Positions 58,472-58,532 of a stretch of 58,532 nt of DNA are shown one piece after another; the first letter of the stretch is position 1; each line of letters opens with the position of its first letter. Position numbers and translations under genes: made by a program. Under the pieces are notes generated by a model that was not told the DNA's origin, searched no databases, and was given only the letters and a program-made list of their open reading frames with translations. This stretch comes from Eubacteriales bacterium (GTDB taxonomy: Bacteria; Bacillota; Clostridia; Lachnospirales; Lachnospiraceae), in the NCBI GenBank assembly GCA_030525875.1, contig JAUNDV010000002.1:1-58532 (forward strand), given 5' to 3'.

Positions 58472-58532
58472 ATGGAAAATATAAGGATAGAAGGAAGAAG
58501 AAGGCGGGGAAGATCAAGATCTGGACACAGCG
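58472..58532 (+). CDS. partial CDS, Arg-rich N-terminus
   Basis: An ATG at 58472 opens a frame that leaves the window after 20 codons (MENIRIEGRRRRGRSRSGHS). A promoter lies about 50 bp upstream, and GGGG is a weak SD. The product cannot be named; the basic start could bind nucleic acid. Confidence 0.4.
   Translation, partial: MENIRIEGRRRRGRSRSGHS

Noticed and set aside
1-58532. CRISPR arrays, rRNA genes, prophage
   Set aside because: No regularly spaced identical repeats, no rRNA segments and no phage structural or integrase genes were seen on either strand.

Overview
This window is a low-GC chromosomal segment from a Firmicute, most likely a Lachnospiraceae member (Butyrivibrio, Pseudobutyrivibrio or Lachnospira type). 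The evidence is the paired glgC/glgD genes, SpoVG, an HU-RqcP-DivIC-TilS-Hpt-FtsH block, MecA, GdpP-RplI-DnaB, strong AGGAGG ribosome sites, and pectin-type (kduI/kduD) and TRAP-transport genes. This assignment is inference from gene content; no 16S gene or other taxonomic marker is present. No CRISPR array, rRNA or prophage was seen.

Layout. 1-9650: rhomboid protease, tRNA-Asn and tRNA-Glu, HIT protein, transglutaminase-like protein, DegV, a coiled-coil membrane protein, asnS, and a YhaO/YhaN-like pair in which the nuclease subunit has lost its metal ligands. 9783-12563: glycogen synthesis pair glgC-glgD, then spoVG. 12599-15892: a uronate catabolic locus (GntR/FCD regulator, YhcH-family protein, kduI, kduD) with shared TTGTATACAA-like palindromes. 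16146-25989: housekeeping block (FAD oxidoreductase, pth, mfd, HU, rqcP, divIC-like, tilS, hpt, ftsH). 26251-28299: GH13 maltodextrin hydrolase on the minus strand.

28541-38513 is the accessory region. tRNA-Phe and tRNA-Gly(GCC) are followed by a mosaic island: an orphan DinJ/RelB antitoxin, YefM-YoeB, a second copy of the tRNA-Gly 3' half, a frameshifted membrane protein, an IS21 transposase remnant, a Fic protein, and recent duplications of the yefM 5' end and of the 3' end of a neighbouring amidase gene. The amidase, mntP, a transporter and a UroD-like enzyme follow. tRNA-Gly(TCC) comes next, adjoining a four-gene operon encoding a DUF3990 (ADP-ribosyltransferase-like) protein, a DUF3791 protein and two small unknown proteins. 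This operon is the best candidate for a poorly described toxin-antitoxin or effector system.

38637-58532: an XRE-cupin regulator facing a dipeptide epimerase/DUF819/CocE-peptidase peptide-use operon; an ECF transporter S component plus kinase behind an attenuator-like leader; a 55-residue ferredoxin; gdpP-rplI-dnaB; a YesMN-type two-component system next to a TRAP transporter with two substrate-binding proteins; a DUF1858 protein; mecA; and a small unknown gene behind a leader that can fold in two ways. Two genes (tilS, gdpP) have a -10 box about 8 nt before the ATG and no Shine-Dalgarno sequence, which suggests leaderless mRNAs.
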